Positions 1-7,948 are shown, numbered from the stretch's first letter. The stretch: DNA of 64,000 nucleotides from an uncultured Clostridia bacterium (GCA_944327625.1 CALVHL010000007.1:1-64000); one strand, 5' to 3'. The notes: generated from the letters alone by a model not told the origin. Made by a program: numbers and translations.

Positions 1-2
1 AA

Positions 3-1031
3 TATTGTACCTTACTTACAAGCATAACCATCCCCGATGGTGTAACTTCTATAAGCTATTCTGCGTTCAAAAATTGCGCCTTGCTTACAAGCATAATCAT
101 ACCTGGTAGCGTTACTTCTATAGGCCGTTATGCGTTCCAAAATTGCACATCGCTTGAAAGCATAATCATACCCGACAGCGTTACAAGTATCGGAAGTTAT
201 GCATTCGAAAATTGCAGCGGGCTGACGAGCATAACCATCCCCGACAGCGTAACTTCTATAGACGATTCAGCATTCAGTAGTTGCATCTCGCTTGAAAGCG
301 TAACAATAGGCAACGGCGTAACTTCCATAGGCAGTTCTGCGTTCAGTGGTTGCTCCTCGCTTACAAGTATAATCATCCCCGAGAGTGTAACTTCTATAGA
401 TGCCTTGGCGTTCTATAATTGCACCTCGCTTACAAGTGTAACCATCCCGGACAGCGTAACTTCCATAGGCAGTTCTGCGTTCTCCGGTTGTACCAATCTT
501 ATACAGAAAGAAAACGGGGTAAGCTATGTAGATAAATGGGCGATAGACTGTGACTTGTCAGTTACAAATGTTGTATTGCGCGAAGATACCGTGGGTATCG
601 CTGTTTATGCGTTCTATAATTGCGACTCGCTTACAAGCATAACCATACCGGACAGCGTAACTTCTATAGGTGAAAGGGCGTTCGAAGATTGCACCTCGCT
701 TGAAAGCATAACCATTCCCGACGGCGTGACTTCCATAGGTAGTTATGCGTTCATAGGTTGCACCTCACTTACAAGCATAACCATACCGGACAGCGTGACT
801 TCTATAGGCAATATGGCGTTCTATGGTTGTACCTCGCTTGATGTTGTATACTATGGCGGCACGGAGAGTGATTGGAAAACTATAGATATTGACTCCTTTA
901 ATAGTCCTCTCACCAATGCTATCCGCTACTATTACAGCGAAACTCAGCCGACAGAGGAAGGCAATTTCTGGCACTATGCGGAGGATGGTGTAACGCCCGT
1001 CATTTGGACGAAAGAGACAGCTGAATCATAA
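3..1031 (+). CDS. BspA-type leucine-rich-repeat surface protein, 3' part
   Basis: The reading frame is open from the left edge of the window, so only the C-terminal part (about 342 residues) is seen. It is built from 23-residue LRR_5 (BspA-like) units of the form CTSLTSITIPDSVTSIGSSA followed by a short FxxC turn; I count at least eleven, with one interruption (KENGVSYVDKWAIDCDLS region, near bases 505-590) that is typical of these proteins. It ends in a non-repeat tail GNFWHYAEDGVTPVIWT with no LPXTG or membrane anchor, so any anchor or signal peptide must lie upstream of the window. The family is usually secreted or surface-bound in gut and oral bacteria and implicated in adhesion; that role is inferred. 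The repeats are also nearly identical at DNA level (69-base period), which favours recombination. Confidence 0.9.
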   Translation, partial: YCTLLTSITIPDGVTSISYSAFKNCALLTSIIIPGSVTSIGRYAFQNCTSLESIIIPDSVTSIGSYAFENCSGLTSITIPDSVTSIDDSAFSSCISLESVTIGNGVTSIGSSAFSGCSSLTSIIIPESVTSIDALAFYNCTSLTSVTIPDSVTSIGSSAFSGCTNLIQKENGVSYVDKWAIDCDLSVTNVVLREDTVGIAVYAFYNCDSLTSITIPDSVTSIGERAFEDCTSLESITIPDGVTSIGSYAFIGCTSLTSITIPDSVTSIGNMAFYGCTSLDVVYYGGTESDWKTIDIDSFNSPLTNAIRYYYSETQPTEEGNFWHYAEDGVTPVIWTKETAES

Positions 1032-1046
1032 ATTTTTAAACGCTGG

Positions 1047-1075
1047 GGCCGCGCCGCAAGGCGCGGCCTCTTATA
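1047..1075 (+). terminator. Rho-independent terminator after the LRR gene
   Basis: Nine-base-pair GC stem GGCCGCGCC / GGCGCGGCC with a GCAA tetraloop, starting 16 bases after the LRR stop codon, followed by a short T-rich run (TCTTATAT). The T-run is weak. Confidence 0.65.
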
Positions 1076-1111
1076 TGATAAAAACATTACAAACAAATGT
1101 TTTTATTTCTA

Positions 1112-1140
1112 TTGACTTGTGAAGATGGATATGATATAAT
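1112..1140 (+). promoter_or_regulatory. Sigma-A type promoter of an untranslated leader
   Basis: TTGACT (1112-1117), 17-base spacer, TATAAT (1135-1140). A close match to the housekeeping consensus. No convincing gene begins immediately downstream; the first relaxase-related sequence is 500 bases further on. Confidence 0.7.
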
Positions 1141-1626
1141 GCAAGAGTACAGGTGTGAAAATTGCCTGTACACTTTTGCCATACATTGAGTTCATGTATG
1201 GCGTACTCCCCTTGCGAGAGAGCGCGCATAACAGGATTGCGCCGCAGAGTTGTATGCTCCGAAGTTGCCGCGCGGAAAAAGGCGCGGCGGGAACCAACCC
1301 GAGCTGTCTGAAAGACGAGCCAAGACGGGGCTTTTATAAGCATACGCTTTTTTAGGAACAAAGCCTCGTTAAGGTCAGTTTTTCGTCGGGCGAAGAAGGA
1401 TTTTTTCAGTATACAATTTTTTAGACAGAGGTAAGCAAGGACAAATCAAATAACAACTTAACAGAATGGTTGACTACCATAGAGCAATGGCAAGTTGCTA
1501 AATAAGGTACAAGTCGGTGATTACTTCAAAGGTGTCAGCGACTTTTTTATGCCCTTTTTCAGCTATCGCACCCATACCCCTTCGGCATGGGTTAAAGATA
1601 AGAAACTTAAAACTTGGAGGTGAGAT
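1141..1626 (+). other. Long non-coding stretch with stem-loops (possible structured leader RNA)
   Basis: No reading frame with a ribosome site is apparent. Directly after the promoter come two perfect hairpins: GTACAGG...CCTGTAC (about 1148-1173) and CATACAT...ATGTATG (about 1182-1202). Further on there is a GC-rich stem around 1270-1290 and CCCAT...ATGGG at about 1571-1591. The T-rich runs at about 1347-1354 and 1404-1426 could be termination points. The sequence could be the leader of the mobilization region or a small RNA; both are inference. Minus-strand frames crossing it (1071-1361) have no ribosome site and are treated as spurious. Confidence 0.35.
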
Positions 1627-1659
1627 ATGAATAATCAAACGACAAACAGACCGCCGTAA
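1627..1659 (+). CDS. Ten-codon peptide with a strong ribosome site (leader peptide or decayed gene start)
   Basis: ATG at 1627 follows an excellent ribosome site (GGAGGTGAGAT) but the frame stops after ten codons (MNNQTTNRPP). The next bases continue in a second frame (RNYSDMVKT) and then in a third frame that stays open through the oriT to about 1897. This pattern could be the frameshifted start of a former small mobilization gene, or a genuine leader peptide. I do not recognise it. Confidence 0.25.
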   Translation: MNNQTTNRPP

Positions 1660-1744
1660 TTACTCGGACATGGTTAAGACATAGCGGTGACTTACGTCAA
1701 ATTAAAAACCATTTTCAGGAAGCAACCACTTTTTGTTTCGACGA

Positions 1745-1786
1745 GAAGTATAGCCCACTATACTTCGTACCGAAGTTTAGTGGGCT
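1745..1786. other. oriT: Putative oriT of MobV type
   Basis: Two overlapping inverted repeats share one arm. The first is GAAGTATAG-CCCA-CTATACTTC (1745-1766). The second pairs bases 1752-1767 with 1771-1786 across TAC, with one mismatch. Read on the minus strand the first gives AAGTATAGTGGGCTATACTT, which resembles the nick region of pMV158-type plasmids (AAGTATAGTGTG/TTATACTT as I recall it). Its position 30-80 bases before a MobV relaxase gene is the classical arrangement. Nick position is inferred from this similarity only. Confidence 0.7.
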
Positions 1787-1818
1787 CTGCGAGGCTTTTA
1801 ATCAAGAAATAACAGGAG

Positions 1819-2901
1819 GTGAAAATTATAAGCTACTTAGTTTGTCACATGGAAAAGTATCACAAGACGGACATTGCGCCCGTCGAAAATGAAAATGAGC
1901 GCGACGAAACCTATCAGGCGGTCAACCCGCAGGTAGACTTCACGCGCACGCGGAACAATTACAACATTATCAAAAGGCAACGGTCGTACACGCAATTTAT
2001 CAACGATAAGATTGAAGCTCTCGACTTGCCCACGAAAGTACGCAAGGACGCCGTGCTCATGTGCTCCTTCGTCGTGGGTTCGGACAGGGAGTTTTTCGAC
2101 AGGCTGTTGCCGCGAGAGCAACAGCAATTCTTCGTTGATTGCACCCGCTTCTTTGCGGAGAGGTATGGCGAGGAGAATATAATCTCGGCTGTCGTCCACA
2201 TGGACGAAACAACGCCGCACCTGCACCTAAATTTAATTCCAATAGCTAACGACAGATTATGTGCAAAAACTCTCTTTGGCAGAAAAGAGTTACAGACCTT
2301 GCAAACTGACTTTCACTCTGCCGTGGGAAAGAAATGGAATTTGCAACGCGGCAAAGAAGGACGTCAGGCAAAGCACCTAGACACGGCGGCTTACAAGTTA
2401 AAGAAGATAAGCGAGGCGGCAGACCAAGCCGAGCTGCGGGCGGACGAGGCGGAAAGCAAGCGGGCGATTGCAGAACAGCGGCAAGTCCACGCCGAACGGA
2501 AAACTAAACAGCTTGAAGATAAGCAGAAACAACTGCAACGTGACACCGCCCCTCTTCAAGCTGCCGCCGAAATTTTGCTGGAATACTCGGACGGAAGGCG
2601 CAAGCTTAACAAAAGGGACTTGCCCGTAATCGCTGCCGAGGCGGCAAAGCTCAAAGCAGAGAACGGGCAACTTGAAGAGCGGCTACAAATCAGCGCACGC
2701 GACCAAAGCGATGTGTTCAATCTCTATCAAAAGACAGAACGCGAAAAGCAGGCACTACAAGGGGATGCCGACGTCCTTCGCGAGATAAGAGAACACGCGC
2801 CCGACAAGTTGCAAGAAGTTATGGAAACGGTTAGGCAGCGCAAGTTGGACAAGTACCGCCCCAAGCCTTTCAAGTCGTCGGGTAACCACTGGGGCAAGTA
2901 A
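1819..2901 (+). CDS. mob: MobV/Pre family plasmid relaxase
   Basis: A 360-residue protein of the Mob/Pre family, which nicks oriT and pilots the strand during mobilization. Seen: an N-terminal ISYLVCHMEKY segment equivalent to the family's SYxVxRMxK start, a region NPQVDFTRTRNNYNI, and the catalytic-type histidine cluster VVHMDETTPHLHLNLIP near residues 125-142. Residues from about 190 to 350 are a long charged coiled coil. The start is problematic: the AGGAGG at 1814-1819 is correctly spaced only for an ATA codon at 1828, where the family's Met would be expected. GTG at 1819 overlaps the ribosome site, and ATG at 1849 would delete the first motif. The gene may therefore be poorly expressed or use a rare start. 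Confidence 0.85.
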   Translation: MKIISYLVCHMEKYHKTDIAPVENENERDETYQAVNPQVDFTRTRNNYNIIKRQRSYTQFINDKIEALDLPTKVRKDAVLMCSFVVGSDREFFDRLLPREQQQFFVDCTRFFAERYGEENIISAVVHMDETTPHLHLNLIPIANDRLCAKTLFGRKELQTLQTDFHSAVGKKWNLQRGKEGRQAKHLDTAAYKLKKISEAADQAELRADEAESKRAIAEQRQVHAERKTKQLEDKQKQLQRDTAPLQAAAEILLEYSDGRRKLNKRDLPVIAAEAAKLKAENGQLEERLQISARDQSDVFNLYQKTEREKQALQGDADVLREIREHAPDKLQEVMETVRQRKLDKYRPKPFKSSGNHWGK

Positions 2902-2959
2902 AACTGAATAAACGCTTTAAAGGAGGAAAGTTATCGAACAGACTACATAACTACGGGGG

Positions 2960-3142
2960 ATGGCGAGAAATAGACAGGAAACAGGCATACAAAATAGCGA
3001 GTTTGATTCGCTCGCACGATTTCTGCTGCCCGTTATACGCTCATTTATGGCTGATGAAAGCAATCAGCGAGAGTTTGAGGCGTGGCAAGCAGAAAGAAAA
3101 TCAAAACAGAATAATCACCTTAATACAGACAAATCCCTTTAA
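2960..3142 (+). CDS. Small accessory protein of the mobilizable element
   Basis: A 60-residue charged protein containing FDSLARFLLPVIRSFM and EFEAWQAERKSK, predicted to be two helices. It follows the relaxase by 58 bases. Small proteins of this look are common just after relaxase genes in mobilizable elements of Clostridia, but I cannot assign a function. A good ribosome site AAAGGAGGAAAG lies further upstream (about 2921-2932), spaced for an ATC codon at about 2934 that begins a six-codon frame; the ATG at 2960 has only GGGGG in front of it. Confidence 0.5.
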   Translation: MARNRQETGIQNSEFDSLARFLLPVIRSFMADESNQREFEAWQAERKSKQNNHLNTDKSL

Positions 3143-3272
3143 CGAATACAGGGATAACCGTTAAATGAGTACGGTTTGCAAAGCCGCCGCGAGAAAGCGT
3201 TGCGGTATATAAATCACTTTATCTAATCCAATTAGGTTGCGCCGAATATCACAAACCTTGAATAACGGCAAG

Positions 3273-3310
3273 GCGGCGGGTGCTTCGTTTGAAGCACCCG
3301 CCGCTTTTTT
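3273..3310. terminator. Bidirectional terminator at the end of the mobile remnant
   Basis: A 14-base-pair perfect stem (3273-3286 with 3291-3304) with a GTTT loop, followed by six T on the plus strand. It sits between the plus-strand mobilization genes and the minus-strand 107-residue gene and could end both transcripts. Confidence 0.85.
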
Positions 3311-3316
3311 CATAAT

Positions 3317-3640
3317 TTATTTCCTTTTTATTTTGATTTCTTTATGGGACTTATCAACTTCGAAAAGTTCAATTTGCCGCTTAAAAATTTTATTAATACT
3401 ATTTTCCAAGTCAACATTTAAAACAACGGTTGCTGTATTGTCATAATAGGGTGAATTATATATAAAGTCATCAACCTTGCTAAAAGTCTGTTCTTTATAT
3501 TCAAAAATTTTATTTAGCATTTTGCTAAGCTCACTGTGATAGTGTAACCTATCAACATAATCTGTTGGGCTTCTTTCTAATAGTTTTTTTGCTTCATCTA
3601 TTAATTCCTGATTATCATCTATAACAAATTGTTTATGCAT
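3317..3640 (-). CDS. Hypothetical 107-residue protein
   Basis: Unrecognised, hydrophilic, mostly helical (MHKQFVIDDNQELIDEAKK at the N-terminus, ending in KEIKIKRK), without membrane segments. I chose the ATG at 3640 because AGGAG lies nine bases upstream; the in-frame ATG at 3649 abuts that ribosome site. The gene is AT-rich compared with the core genome and lies between the mobile remnant and the tRNA-Glu gene, which suggests it came with the element. Confidence 0.6.
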   Translation of the reverse strand: MHKQFVIDDNQELIDEAKKLLERSPTDYVDRLHYHSELSKMLNKIFEYKEQTFSKVDDFIYNSPYYDNTATVVLNVDLENSINKIFKRQIELFEVDKSHKEIKIKRK

Positions 3641-3667
3641 TTTAATCATCTCCTAAATATATACGAT

Positions 3668-3707
3668 AAAGGCGAATCCGTCTCCTAATGGAAACGGGTT
3701 CGCCTTT
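3668..3707 (-). terminator. Terminator of the tRNA-Glu transcript
   Basis: Inverted repeat AAAGGCGAA ... TTCGCCTTT with an inner CCGT/ACGG pairing, nine bases past the 3' end of the tRNA on the minus strand. Confidence 0.65.
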
Positions 3708-3715
3708 AACTTGTT

Positions 3716-3790
3716 TGGTGACCCTGCCGGGAATCGAACCCGGGATTGAGCCTTGAGAGGGCTCCGTCTTAACCGCTTGACCACAAGGCC
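3716..3790 (-). tRNA. tRNA-Glu (anticodon CUC)
   Basis: Read on the minus strand all cloverleaf parts are present: acceptor GGCCTTG pairing with CAGGGTC (two G-U pairs), D arm with GTCAAGCGGTTAAGAC, anticodon stem GAGCC/GGCTC with loop CTCTCAA (anticodon CTC, reading GAG), T arm CCGGG-TTCGATT-CCCGG, discriminator A and an encoded CCA. Length 75 bases. The 3' end faces the mobile remnant, the side at which integrative elements normally insert. Confidence 0.95.
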
Positions 3791-3868
3791 GAATTTAATT
3801 TTTCGTCAGGTCGGGCGAAATCACGCTTCAAACCGCCGCGAAAGCCTCCGCAACCCGACTGCTAAAAG

Positions 3869-3897
3869 ATTATAGCATAAGGTTTTTAAGTTGGCAA
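3869..3897 (-). promoter_or_regulatory. Promoter of tRNA-Glu
   Basis: On the minus strand TTGCCA, 17-base spacer, TATAAT; about 70 bases upstream of the mature tRNA 5' end. Confidence 0.7.
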
Positions 3898-4035
3898 GCA
3901 TTTTTGTGGCAAAAAATTATTTTTAAATTCATATAATTGAAAGGTGCGCGCCCGCCCGACAAAGGCGGCGGAGGGGCGGGTTTGTTTTGTGATAAATATT
4001 TCACAAAAGTCGATAATTTTTGTGTGACGCGCGGT

Positions 4036-4063
4036 TTGACAATTTTAATAAAAATGGTATAAT
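4036..4063 (+). promoter_or_regulatory. Promoter of the ABC exporter operon
   Basis: TTGACA (4036-4041), 16-base spacer, TATAAT (4058-4063), 45 bases before the first ATG of the operon. Confidence 0.8.
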
Positions 4064-4108
4064 ACCTTATTATAGATAATACAAGGAGAAGTAAATCGAG
4101 AGGCAATA

Positions 4109-5875
4109 ATGATTAAGACATTACTCAAAAGTTTGCGGGAATATAAGAAACCCTCGATTATCGTCCCCATACTAATGGCGGGCGAGGCGTTGATGGAAAT
4201 TATTATTCCCTTCCTCATGACCTTCATCGTCGGCGAATTGCAGGACGTAGCGGAAGGCGTAAAGGGAAACGTCGATATCGGCACGATCGTACTGTACGCC
4301 GTGCTTATGATTGTCTGTGCATTGCTTGCGCTCTATTTCGGCGCACTCGGCGGCAAACTCGCTGCGGAAGCGAGCTGCGGTTTGGCGCATAACCTCAGAG
4401 AGGACATGTACAACAACTTGCAGACCTTTTCATTTGCCAACATAGACAACTATTCGACGTCCAGCCTCATAACGAGAATTACGACGGACGTAACCAACGT
4501 ACAGAACGCATACCAGATGAGCATAAGAATGCTCGTGCGCGCGCCGGTGCTCTTTATTGCGTCGATAGTGATGACGGTCGTCATCGAACCGATAATGGCG
4601 GTCATCTTTGCGGGCGCGGCGATAGTGCTCGGCATAGTCGTCGCAATCTGTATGTTCAAAGTCGTACCCTATTTCCGTACTATGTTCAAGAAGTACGATA
4701 CCCTCAACGCCGTAGTGCAGGAAGACCTCACCGCAATAAGGGTAGTCAAGTCCTACGTCAGAGAGGACAGGGAAATTTCCAAGATGAAGGCGGCGAGCGG
4801 CGAAGTCTACAAGTACTCCGTCAAGGCGGAGAGAATACTTACGATAATGATGCCCGGCGTCATGCTCGTAATGTTCATAGTAAACATAATAATACTTACC
4901 GTCGGCTCGAATATGTACGTCGGCAACTTTGCGGGCAGCATAGAGCCTAAGGAAATTCAGACGCTCATACAGTATTCCGCCCAGATCCTGACGGGCGTAA
5001 TGATGGTGGCAATGTGCCTCAACTTCATTTCGCTTTCCAAGGGCTCGGCAGACCGTATATGCGAGGTGCTCAACGAGCGCACGACGCTTCCCAAGCCCGC
5101 AGAACCCGTATACGAAGTCAAGGACGGCACGGTAGATTTTGAAAACGTCTCCTTCTGTTACACCCAGAAAAAGGACGTCACCGTACTTGAAAATATCAAT
5201 CTGCACATAAAGTCGGGCGAAACCGTCGGCATAATCGGCGCGACGGGCTCCGGCAAGTCCTCGCTCGTCAGCCTCATTCCCAGGCTTTACGACGTCGCAT
5301 CGGGCAGCGTCAAGGTCGGCGGAATAGACGTAAGGAACTATAACCTCGACACGCTGAGAAGCAAGGTTGCAATGGTGCTCCAGAAGAACGTGCTGTTCTC
5401 CGGCACTATCGCCGAAAATCTCAGATGGGGCGACGAGAACGCAACCGACGAGGAAATTCAGTTCGCCGCAAAGCAGGCGTGCGCGGATGAGTTCATTCAG
5501 AACCTCCCCGGCGGCTATCAGTACGACCTCGGTCAGGGCGGCGTAAACGTCTCGGGCGGACAGAAGCAGAGGCTGTGTATTGCCCGCGCGCTTCTCAAAA
5601 AGCCCAAGGTAATAATCTTCGACGACTCTACCTCGGCGGTCGATACCAAGACCGACGCGATGATAAGGGCGGCGCTCAGACAACACGCACCCGAAACTAC
5701 CAAGATAATCATCGCCCAGCGCATTGCCTCCGTGCAGGACGCCGACAAGATAATCGTGCTCGACGAGGGCGGGATAGACGGAATAGGCACTCACGAAGAA
5801 CTTTTGAAGACCAACGAGATTTACAGGGAAGTCTACGAATCGCAGATGCAGGGAGGAGGTGACGACAATGCCTAA
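4109..5875 (+). CDS. ABC exporter half-transporter with degenerate nucleotide site (BmrC/LmrC-like)
   Basis: A 588-residue type-IV ABC exporter subunit: six membrane segments in residues about 15-300, then an ATPase domain with Walker A GATGSGKSS (about 377), signature VSGGQKQRL (about 481) and Walker B IIFDDSTSAVDT. Two catalytic positions are altered: the Walker B glutamate is Asp (FDDS) and the H-loop reads AQRIAS (Gln for His). This is the pattern of the non-hydrolysing half of heterodimeric multidrug exporters such as BmrCD, LmrCD and TM287/288. The partner follows with an eight-base overlap, so the two are translationally coupled. Substrate unknown; drug or lipid export is an inference from family. 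Confidence 0.9.
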   Translation: MIKTLLKSLREYKKPSIIVPILMAGEALMEIIIPFLMTFIVGELQDVAEGVKGNVDIGTIVLYAVLMIVCALLALYFGALGGKLAAEASCGLAHNLREDMYNNLQTFSFANIDNYSTSSLITRITTDVTNVQNAYQMSIRMLVRAPVLFIASIVMTVVIEPIMAVIFAGAAIVLGIVVAICMFKVVPYFRTMFKKYDTLNAVVQEDLTAIRVVKSYVREDREISKMKAASGEVYKYSVKAERILTIMMPGVMLVMFIVNIIILTVGSNMYVGNFAGSIEPKEIQTLIQYSAQILTGVMMVAMCLNFISLSKGSADRICEVLNERTTLPKPAEPVYEVKDGTVDFENVSFCYTQKKDVTVLENINLHIKSGETVGIIGATGSGKSSLVSLIPRLYDVASGSVKVGGIDVRNYNLDTLRSKVAMVLQKNVLFSGTIAENLRWGDENATDEEIQFAAKQACADEFIQNLPGGYQYDLGQGGVNVSGGQKQRLCIARALLKKPKVIIFDDSTSAVDTKTDAMIRAALRQHAPETTKIIIAQRIASVQDADKIIVLDEGGIDGIGTHEELLKTNEIYREVYESQMQGGGDDNA

Positions 5876-7784
5876 TATGTCCCACGGAAAAATGGGCGGC
5901 GGAAGACGTGCTAAGAACCCCATGAAGACTTTGGGCAGACTTGTAAAGTACGCCTTTTCGCGCAATAAGTTCGCAACCGTCTGCGTGTTCGTGTTCGTCC
6001 TGTTGGCTTCGGTAGCCAACGTGCTCGCGGCGTCGAGGGTTTCGGTCATAATAGACGAGCTCATCGACGGCGGCCGCGAAATAAACATGACGGTAATCTA
6101 TCAGAACGTCGCGTTCATGGGCTGCGTATATTTCATCGGCGCAATGTCCTCGTTTGCGTATAACATAATAATGATGTATATCGCGCAGGGCACGCTCAAA
6201 AAGATGCGTGACGATATGTTCGCCAAGATGCAGACGCTGCCTTTGAGATACTTTGACAGCCATACGCACGGCGACCTGATGAGCCTCTACACCAACGACG
6301 TCGACACCATGCGTCAGCTGCTCACGCAGACTATACCCCAGCTCATATCGTCAATAATAACGCTGATTGCCATACTCGTATTCATGATTATTTACAGCGT
6401 AACGCTGATGCTCGTCGGCTTCGTAGTGCTGTTCGGCATCATCGTGGTTACAAAGGTAATCGGCGGCAAGTCTGCCAAATACTACCTCGCCAACCAGAAA
6501 GCGCTCGGCTCGCTCAACGGCTACGTCGAGGAGATGACCGAAGGACAGAAGGTCATCAAGGTATTCTGCCACGAGCAGAAGGCGAGAGAGGGCTTCAAGC
6601 AGGTAAACGACGCGCTCAACGAGGCGGGCAGCAAGGCAAACGCCTATGCGTTCGTAATGGGCCCCATCAACAACAACCTCGGCTATCTCCAATACGTGCT
6701 CATCGCCGTAGTCGGCGTGCTCATAATGGCGCTCGGCGGTGAGGTGGGGCTGCTCTCGATATTCTGTAGCGTAATGAATGCAGAGTCCGCCAACAGAATG
6801 GCTATAATGACGGGTATGCTCGTATCCTTCCTGATGTTCACGAGACAGTTCAATATGCCCGTCCAGCAGGTTTCGCAGCAGTTCAGCGCGATAGTAATGG
6901 CGCTTGCCGGTGCGGAGAGAATATTCGACATGGTCGACGAACAGCCCGAGGATGAGGGCGGCGACATCACGCTCACCCACGGCGAAAGCGCGGAGGGCGA
7001 GTGGGCGTGGAAGAAGCCCCTTGCTGACGGCAAGTTCGAGTATATCCCCCTCAAGGGCGATATCCGCTTCAACGACGTCGTCTTCGGCTATGACGAAAAG
7101 AAAGTCGTATTGAAGCACATAACGCTGTACGCCAAGCCCGGTCAGAAGATAGCGTTCGTCGGTTCGACGGGCGCGGGCAAGACGACGATAACCAACCTCA
7201 TCAACCGCTTTTACGACATACAGTCGGGCGAGATAACCTACGACGGCATAAGCATACGCGACATAAAGAAGTCCGACCTGCGCCGCTCGCTCGGCATAGT
7301 GTTGCAGGATACGCACCTCTTTACGGGCACGGTAATGGACAATATCCGCTACGGCAGACTTGACGCCACCGATGAGGAGTGCATAAAGGCTGCAAAGCTC
7401 GCCAACGCCGACAGCTTCATCGTCCACCTTCCTGAGGGTTACCAGACGATGATAAAGGGCGACGGCAGCAACCTGTCGCAGGGACAGCGCCAGTTGCTCG
7501 CGATTGCAAGGGCAATGGTCAGCGACTGCCCCGTGCTCATTCTCGACGAGGCGACGTCCTCCATCGATACCCGTACCGAAAAGCTCATAGAGCAGGGCAT
7601 GGATAAACTAATGGAGGGCAGGACGGTATTCGTCATCGCGCACAGACTTTCGACGGTCAGAAACAGCCACGCGATAATGGTGCTCGAACACGGCGAAATT
7701 ATCGAAAGGGGCAACCACGAACAGCTCATCGCGCAGCGCGGAAAGTACTATCAGCTGTACACGGGCGCGTTCGAGCTCGAATGA
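5868..7784 (+). CDS. ABC exporter half-transporter with canonical nucleotide site (BmrD/LmrD-like)
   Basis: A 638-residue partner of the preceding gene: membrane domain, then an ATPase with Walker A GSTGAGKTT (about 431), signature LSQGQRQLL (about 537), intact Walker B LILDEATSS and H-loop IAHRLSTV. An insertion of about 60 residues (EDEGGDITLTHGESAEG region) precedes the ATPase domain, as in other long half-transporters of this type. I start at ATG 5868, which sits eight bases after GGAGGAGG; the GTG at 5859 lies inside that ribosome site. Together the two genes should form an asymmetric heterodimeric exporter in the cytoplasmic membrane. Confidence 0.9.
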   Translation: MPNMSHGKMGGGRRAKNPMKTLGRLVKYAFSRNKFATVCVFVFVLLASVANVLAASRVSVIIDELIDGGREINMTVIYQNVAFMGCVYFIGAMSSFAYNIIMMYIAQGTLKKMRDDMFAKMQTLPLRYFDSHTHGDLMSLYTNDVDTMRQLLTQTIPQLISSIITLIAILVFMIIYSVTLMLVGFVVLFGIIVVTKVIGGKSAKYYLANQKALGSLNGYVEEMTEGQKVIKVFCHEQKAREGFKQVNDALNEAGSKANAYAFVMGPINNNLGYLQYVLIAVVGVLIMALGGEVGLLSIFCSVMNAESANRMAIMTGMLVSFLMFTRQFNMPVQQVSQQFSAIVMALAGAERIFDMVDEQPEDEGGDITLTHGESAEGEWAWKKPLADGKFEYIPLKGDIRFNDVVFGYDEKKVVLKHITLYAKPGQKIAFVGSTGAGKTTITNLINRFYDIQSGEITYDGISIRDIKKSDLRRSLGIVLQDTHLFTGTVMDNIRYGRLDATDEECIKAAKLANADSFIVHLPEGYQTMIKGDGSNLSQGQRQLLAIARAMVSDCPVLILDEATSSIDTRTEKLIEQGMDKLMEGRTVFVIAHRLSTVRNSHAIMVLEHGEIIERGNHEQLIAQRGKYYQLYTGAFELE

Positions 7785-7791
7785 TAAAAAA

Positions 7792-7834
7792 GCCCGCAAG
7801 TGCAATTCGTTAAGGCATATTGCGGGGGCAATTT
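7792..7834 (+). repeat. Dispersed hairpin repeat, divergent copy 1
   Basis: Eight bases after the exporter stop codon. Right half AAGGCATATTGCGGGGGCAA is a variant of the family core GCGGCATATATGCGGGGC; the left half CCCGCAAGTGC pairs with it (CCCGCAA/TTGCGGG). May act as a transcription end or RNA-stability element; function inferred. Confidence 0.6.
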
Positions 7835-7847
7835 AAAGATTGACCTA

Positions 7848-7884
7848 CAAATGGCAAAGGGCTTTAAAAAGCTTTTTGCCATTT
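7848..7884 (+). terminator. Terminator before sigK
   Basis: AAATGGCAAA pairs with TTTGCCATTT, with an inner GCTT/AAGC stem. Ends the exporter transcript; the T-run is part of the stem, so strength is uncertain. Confidence 0.6.
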
Positions 7885-7886
7885 TG

Positions 7887-7916
7887 TTATAAGACAACCC
7901 GTCAGATTCATATTCT
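7887..7916 (+). promoter_or_regulatory. Possible sigma-E type promoter of sigK
   Basis: CATATTCT at 7909-7916 resembles the sigma-E -10 element (CATAnnnT), with an ATA-containing -35 candidate (TTATAAG, 7887-7893) about 15 bases upstream. sigK is a sigma-E target in spore formers, which makes the match plausible; it is weak on its own. Confidence 0.3.
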
Positions 7917-7948
7917 ATTAAACTCATCTTCAAAGGGGGTTAAGGAAT

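Noticed and set aside
1071-1361. Minus-strand frames of 62 and 96 codons opposite the structured leader
   Set aside because: No ribosome site, they cross a consensus promoter and hairpins, and the translation has no protein-like pattern.
4430-6088. Long minus-strand frame antisense to the ABC exporter
   Set aside because: No ribosome site, no recognisable domain, and it lies opposite a clear ABC transporter; long antisense frames are common in GC-rich genes. Similar antisense frames at 19116-21206, 40242-41483, 43632-45173 and 60857-62338 were rejected for the same reason.
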